The notes under the pieces are model-generated. The model saw only the letters and a list, made by a program, of their open reading frames with translations, did no database searches and was not told where the DNA came from. The position numbers and the translations under genes were made by a program. Below are positions 60,108 to 64,000 of a DNA stretch of 64,000 nucleotides, one piece after another (position 1 is the stretch's first letter; each line of letters begins with the position of its first letter). Location of the stretch: positions 62,001 to 126,000 of the forward strand of contig PALT01000018.1 of assembly GCA_002706605.1 (NCBI GenBank), written 5' to 3'. This DNA is from Rhodovulum sp. GTDB lineage: Bacteria; Pseudomonadota; Alphaproteobacteria; Rhodobacterales; Rhodobacteraceae.

Positions 60108-62651
60108 ATGTCCCGTTACGACCCCAGCACCATCGAACCCAAGTGGCAGGCCGCGTGGGATGCTGCCGAGACGTTCAAGGCCGTGCACGACCCGTCCAAG
60201 CCGAAATATTATGTGCTTGAGATGTTCCCGTACCCCTCGGGCAGCCTGCACATCGGCCACGTGCGCAACTATGCGATGGGCGACGTGATTTCGCGCTATA
60301 AACTGTCCAACGGGTTCAGTGTCCTGCACCCGATGGGGTGGGACGCTTTTGGTCTGCCCGCCGAAAACGCCGCGATGGAACGCAAGATCCACCCCGGCGA
60401 TTGGACCTATTCCAACATCGCCAACATGAAGGCGCAGTTCGCCACGCTGGGTCTGTCGCTGGACTGGTCGCGGGAATTTGCGACCTGTGATCCGGAATAT
60501 TACGGCCAGCAACAGGCGATGTTCATCGACTTTATGGAAAAGGGTCTGGTCTATCGCAAGAACGCGGTGGTGAACTGGGACCCCGTGGACATGACCGTTC
60601 TGGCCAACGAACAGGTTGAGGACGGGCGCGGCTGGCGCTCGGGTGCCTTGGTTGAGCGCCGTGAACTGACCCAATGGTTCTTTAAGATATCGGATTTCTC
60701 CGAAGAATTGTTGAGCGCGCTGGATAACCTCGACAACTGGCCCGACAAGGTCAAACTGATGCAGCGCAACTGGATCGGGAAATCCCGCGGGTTGCAGTTT
60801 GCCTTTTCAACCGTGGACGCGCCCGAAGGGTTTGACCGGATTGAGGTCTATACGACCCGCCCCGATACGTTGATGGGCGCAAGCTTTGTCGGGATTTCGC
60901 CCGATCACCCGCTGGCCAAGGTTCTGGAGCAGGACAACCCCGAGATCGCGGCCTTCTGCAACGAATGCCGTCAAACCGGGACCAGCGAGGAAGCCCTTGA
61001 AAAGGCTGAAAAACGCGGTTTGGACACGGGCCTGAAGGTTCGTCACCCGTTTGATACCTCGTGGGAACTGCCGATCTATATCGCCAACTTTATCCTGATG
61101 GATTACGGCACGGGTGCGATCTTTGGCTGTCCTGCCCATGATCAACGCGACCTTGATTTCGCGCGCAAATACGACCTGCCCGTAACGGATACCTTTGTTG
61201 CGGTCGAAAACGGCGCACCCGTTGAGAATGAGGCGTTTACGCCGCCCAAGACGGATAAGGTCCGGTGGCTGCGCGCCTATGCGTGGGATGAAATCGCGAC
61301 GGGCGAAGAGGCCATTGATGCCGCCATCGCCTTCTGTGAGGAACAGGGCGTCGGCCAAGGCGTGACCAAATTCCGTCTGCGGGACTGGGGTCTGTCGCGT
61401 CAACGTTATTGGGGCTGTCCGATTCCCGTTGTGCATTGCCACACCTGTGGCGTCGTCCCCGAAAAGAAAGAGAACCTGCCCGTCGCCCTGCCCAAGGACG
61501 TCAATTTCGACAAGCCGGGCAACCCTCTGGACCGTCACCCGACGTGGCGCGATTGCCCGTGCCCGAACTGTGGCGCGCCCGCGAAACGCGAAACCGACAC
61601 GATGGACACCTTCGTCGATAGCTCGTGGTACTATTCGCGCTTTACCTCGCCCAATGCCGCGACGCCGACCGATCCGGCGGAATGCGAGTACTGGATGAAT
61701 GTCGATCAGTACATTGGCGGGATTGAGCACGCGATTCTCCACCTGCTGTATTCGCGCTTCTTTGCCCGCGCGATGCAGATTTGTGGCCATATGCCCGCCT
61801 CGGCGGTGGAACCGTTCGACGCGCTATTTACCCAAGGCATGGTCACGCACGAGATTTATCAGACGCGCGATGAAAACGGCCGTCCCGTCTATCACTTCCC
61901 TGCGGATGTGGAAAACGGGCGCGTCAAGGCAACCGGCGAAGAGGTAGAGATCATCCCCTCGGCCAAAATGTCCAAGTCCAAGAAGAACGTCGTCGATCCG
62001 GTCGATATCGTGGAAACCTACGGCGCAGATACCGCCCGTTGGTTCGTTCTGTCTGACAGCCCGCCCGAGCGTGACGTCGAATGGACCACCTCGGGGGTTG
62101 AGGCCGCGTTCAAACACCTGTCCCGTGTCTGGCGCGTCGCCAATGACATCGCGGAAATGACGGATGAGGGCACGGCCGACGCCGATCTGGAACGCGCAAC
62201 CCACCGTGCGATCCACGATGTGACCATGGGCATCGAAAGCTTTGGCTTTAACACCTCGGTTGCGAAACTTTATGGGTTCAGCAACGTCGTCCAGAAATCC
62301 AAGGCCGGTCGCGCCGCACGTCGTGAGGCGATGCTGGTTCTGGCCCAGTTGATGTCGCCGATGACCCCGCACTTGGCCGAAGCAATCTGGGAATTGCTGG
62401 GCGGTGAGGGTCTGATCGCGAATGCGCCGTGGCCCAAGGCCGATCCGGCGAAACTGGTCGATGACACGATCACCATGCCGATCCAGATCAACGGCAAACG
62501 CCGTGGTGAAATCGAAGTGGCCAAGGATTTGCCCAAGGAAGAGGTTGAAAAGCTGGCCTTGGCGCATGATGCTGTTCTCAAGGCGCTGGATGGCGGCGCC
62601 CCGAAAAAGCTGATTGTTGTTCCGGGTCGCATCATCAATGTCGTCATTTAA
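60108..62651 (+). CDS. leuS: Leucyl-tRNA synthetase LeuS
   Basis: Charges tRNA-Leu with leucine; 847 residues, the usual length. HIGH site at residues 48-51 in [19 protein letters not shown], editing (CP1) domain about 225-420 with [21 protein letters not shown], zinc-like cysteine cluster [18 protein letters not shown] with [13 protein letters not shown], and KMSKS at about 620 in [15 protein letters not shown] complete enzyme. lptE starts 11 bases before its end, giving a translationally coupled leuS-lptE-holA unit. Confidence 0.98.
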   Translation: MSRYDPSTIEPKWQAAWDAAETFKAVHDPSKPKYYVLEMFPYPSGSLHIGHVRNYAMGDVISRYKLSNGFSVLHPMGWDAFGLPAENAAMERKIHPGDWTYSNIANMKAQFATLGLSLDWSREFATCDPEYYGQQQAMFIDFMEKGLVYRKNAVVNWDPVDMTVLANEQVEDGRGWRSGALVERRELTQWFFKISDFSEELLSALDNLDNWPDKVKLMQRNWIGKSRGLQFAFSTVDAPEGFDRIEVYTTRPDTLMGASFVGISPDHPLAKVLEQDNPEIAAFCNECRQTGTSEEALEKAEKRGLDTGLKVRHPFDTSWELPIYIANFILMDYGTGAIFGCPAHDQRDLDFARKYDLPVTDTFVAVENGAPVENEAFTPPKTDKVRWLRAYAWDEIATGEEAIDAAIAFCEEQGVGQGVTKFRLRDWGLSRQRYWGCPIPVVHCHTCGVVPEKKENLPVALPKDVNFDKPGNPLDRHPTWRDCPCPNCGAPAKRETDTMDTFVDSSWYYSRFTSPNAATPTDPAECEYWMNVDQYIGGIEHAILHLLYSRFFARAMQICGHMPASAVEPFDALFTQGMVTHEIYQTRDENGRPVYHFPADVENGRVKATGEEVEIIPSAKMSKSKKNVVDPVDIVETYGADTARWFVLSDSPPERDVEWTTSGVEAAFKHLSRVWRVANDIAEMTDEGTADADLERATHRAIHDVTMGIESFGFNTSVAKLYGFSNVVQKSKAGRAARREAMLVLAQLMSPMTPHLAEAIWELLGGEGLIANAPWPKADPAKLVDDTITMPIQINGKRRGEIEVAKDLPKEEVEKLALAHDAVLKALDGGAPKKLIVVPGRIINVVI

Positions 62652-63132
62652 CCGTCGCGCCGTTCTTGCCATGTTGGGGCTGATGCCCCTTGCGGGTTGT
62701 GGATTTCAGCCCGCCTATGGCACGGATGGTGTCGCCGCCGATCTGCAGGGCCGCGTGGCCCTGCAAGACCCCACCGAACGCGACGAATTCGATCTGGTCG
62801 CCCGGTTTGAAGAGCGTTTGGGCCGCCCCAATGCGCCGATTTACGATCTGTCCTATTCCCTACGCACCGACGAAGAGGGTCTGGGTATTTCCGCGCAACA
62901 GGAAATCACCCGCTTTAACGTGTTGGGATATCTGGACTTTGTCCTGCGGGACCGCCGTACCGGCCTAATCGTCGCCCAAGGCAGCACCAGCAATTTCACC
63001 GGCTATTCCACAACGGGCAACACGATCACCACCGTCACCGCACAGCGCGACGCCTATGCGCGTCTGATGGTGTTGCTGGCCGATCAGACGATAACCCGCA
63101 TTCTGGCCGTGCTGGCGGCCGACGCCTCATGA
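62638..63132 (+). CDS. lptE: LPS-assembly lipoprotein LptE
   Basis: 164 residues, outer-membrane lipoprotein that partners LptD in LPS transport. Lipobox PLAGC with Cys21, then [10 protein letters not shown] at the typical mature start. The ATG at 62638 overlaps leuS and gives a normal lipoprotein signal; ATG 62614 would add 8 residues and is less likely. Its stop overlaps the holA start (ATGA). leuS-lptE-holA order is conserved in alphaproteobacteria. Confidence 0.9.
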   Translation: MSSFNRRAVLAMLGLMPLAGCGFQPAYGTDGVAADLQGRVALQDPTERDEFDLVARFEERLGRPNAPIYDLSYSLRTDEEGLGISAQQEITRFNVLGYLDFVLRDRRTGLIVAQGSTSNFTGYSTTGNTITTVTAQRDAYARLMVLLADQTITRILAVLAADAS

Positions 63133-64000
63133 AGCTCAGCGCACGCGACGCAAATCGCTATTTCGCCAAGCCGGACGCGGACAAGACCGGCCTGTTGATC
63201 TTTGGCGAGGATGCGATGCGCGTGGCGTTAAAGCGCCAACAGGTGATCGCGGCCCTGTTGGGTGAAAACGCCGAAGAGGAAATGCGCCTGACACGGATGA
63301 GCGGCGCAGATTTGCGCAGTGATCCCGCCGCCGCGCTGGACGCGGTCAAGGCCGTCGGCTTTTTCCCCGGACCGCGCGCGGTCTTCGTCGAAGAGGCCAC
63401 CGACAATATCGCGCCTGCGTTGAAAACCGCCCTGTCCGAATGGGCGCCCGGTGATGCACAGATCATCGTGACGGCAAAACAACTTACCGCGAAGTCGGCC
63501 CTGCGCAAACTGTTTGAGGGGCACCCGAACGCTTTTGCCGTGGGGATTTACGACGATCCCCCCTCGCGCGAAGAGATTGAGGGCGAACTCTCCAAGGCCG
63601 GCGTCACCGTTGATCGCGACGCGATGACCGATCTGGTGAACCTGTCCAAAATGCTGGACCCCGGTGATTTCCGTCAGACGGTGGAAAAGCTATCCCTTTA
63701 TAAATACGGGGATAATTCTGCGGCAACGTCGGATGACGTTCTGGCCTGTGCCCCGACCTCGACCGAGGCGGCGTTGGATGACGTCCTGAACATCGTGGCC
63801 GAAGGGCGCAGCCCCGAGGTCGGCCCGATCATGCGCAAACTGCAATCCCAAGGGGTCAATCCCGTGACCCTGTGCATCGGGCTTAGCCGTCATTTCAAAA
63901 CCCTGCACGCCGCGGCATCGGACCCCGGTGGTGCCGCGTCGGGTATTGGCCGTGTGCGCCCGCCCGTGTTCGGACCGCGCCGCGACCGGATGGTGCGGCA
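63129..64000 (+). CDS. holA: DNA polymerase III subunit delta HolA, cut by window edge
   Basis: Clamp-loader delta subunit; the first 290 residues are visible and the C-terminus runs off the right edge. Starts [39 protein letters not shown], with conserved delta features: RLTRMSGADLRSDPAAALDAVKAVGFFPGPRAVFVEEATD and the helical AAA lid AALDDVLNIVAEGRSPEVGPIMRKLQSQGVNPVTLCIGLSRHFKTLH. It overlaps lptE by 4 bases. A family length near 340 implies about 50 residues missing. Confidence 0.93.
   Translation, partial: MKLSARDANRYFAKPDADKTGLLIFGEDAMRVALKRQQVIAALLGENAEEEMRLTRMSGADLRSDPAAALDAVKAVGFFPGPRAVFVEEATDNIAPALKTALSEWAPGDAQIIVTAKQLTAKSALRKLFEGHPNAFAVGIYDDPPSREEIEGELSKAGVTVDRDAMTDLVNLSKMLDPGDFRQTVEKLSLYKYGDNSAATSDDVLACAPTSTEAALDDVLNIVAEGRSPEVGPIMRKLQSQGVNPVTLCIGLSRHFKTLHAAASDPGGAASGIGRVRPPVFGPRRDRMVR

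Noticed and set aside
1-64000. CRISPR array, rRNA genes, insertion sequences
   Set aside because: No regularly spaced repeats, rRNA-like conserved segments or transposase genes were seen.

Overview
The window is GC-rich, tightly packed alphaproteobacterial DNA. It most resembles a marine Rhodobacteraceae (roseobacter-type) chromosome. Pointers are the FlaF/FlbT flagellin regulators, a MotE-like protein, FliL/FlgI/FlgL types usual for the family, an alphaproteobacterial general porin, OpgC/OpgG/OpgH glucan genes, a Tat-exported PhoX phosphatase and an ectoine-hydrolase-like M24 enzyme. Species assignment is inference. I saw no rRNA, tRNA, CRISPR array or insertion sequence.

Region by region. 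(1) 1-4036: housekeeping block with enoyl-CoA hydratase (C-terminus cut by the window edge), mutM, ubiE and ubiB. (2) 4040-34730: an almost uninterrupted 31-kb flagellar cluster of about 34 genes in several units: fliK-flgD (-); flgJ-like and flgN-like (+); fliC (+); flaF-flbT-DUF1217 (+); fliI (-); flgBC-fliE-fliQ-flgFGAH-fliL2 (+); a long minus operon fliL1-hyp-motE-motA-AMIN protein-SLT-flhA-fliR-flhB-fliJ-like; fliF-fliH-fliN-fliP (+); flgE-flgK-flgL-flgI (-); and motB (-). Together these encode the export gate and ATPase, MS ring, rod, P and L rings, hook, hook-filament junction, filament, stator and stator accessory proteins. fliG, fliM, fliD and fliS are not in the window. (3) 34932-36462: a VOC ring-cleavage dioxygenase and an alpha/beta hydrolase, an MhqO/MhqD-like pair. 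(4) 36524-43346: a probable five-gene minus operon: TTC38-like TPR protein, opgC, opgG, opgH and a secreted LpqC-like esterase, for osmoregulated periplasmic glucan. (5) 43609-51101: YeeE/YedE transporter, a ThDP enzyme coupled to a CaiB/BaiF CoA-transferase, a secreted YHS protein, a MOSC protein and PhoX. (6) 51171-56663: a class III aminotransferase divergent from an ectoine-hydrolase-like M24 enzyme, an ArgE-like deacetylase and a GntR/FCD regulator, then a convergent LysR regulator. Two matching TTGTGnACAA palindromes lie between the divergent genes. (7) 56664-58294: an AT-richer non-coding stretch and a lone intact tyrosine recombinase. (8) 58359-64000: porin, DUF3576 lipoprotein, leuS, lptE and holA (cut by the window edge).

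The most interesting parts are a candidate stator-accessory module (MotE-like protein, MotA and a 615-residue secreted AMIN-plus-helical-repeat protein in the place a MotC-like protein would occupy), CtrA-like sites at two flagellar promoters, the glucan operon carrying a TTC38 homologue and a secreted esterase, and the self-contained M24/ArgE/aminotransferase/GntR catabolic unit with its candidate operators. From general knowledge of gene order, both window edges resemble neighbourhoods often found near the origin in this family; this is inference.
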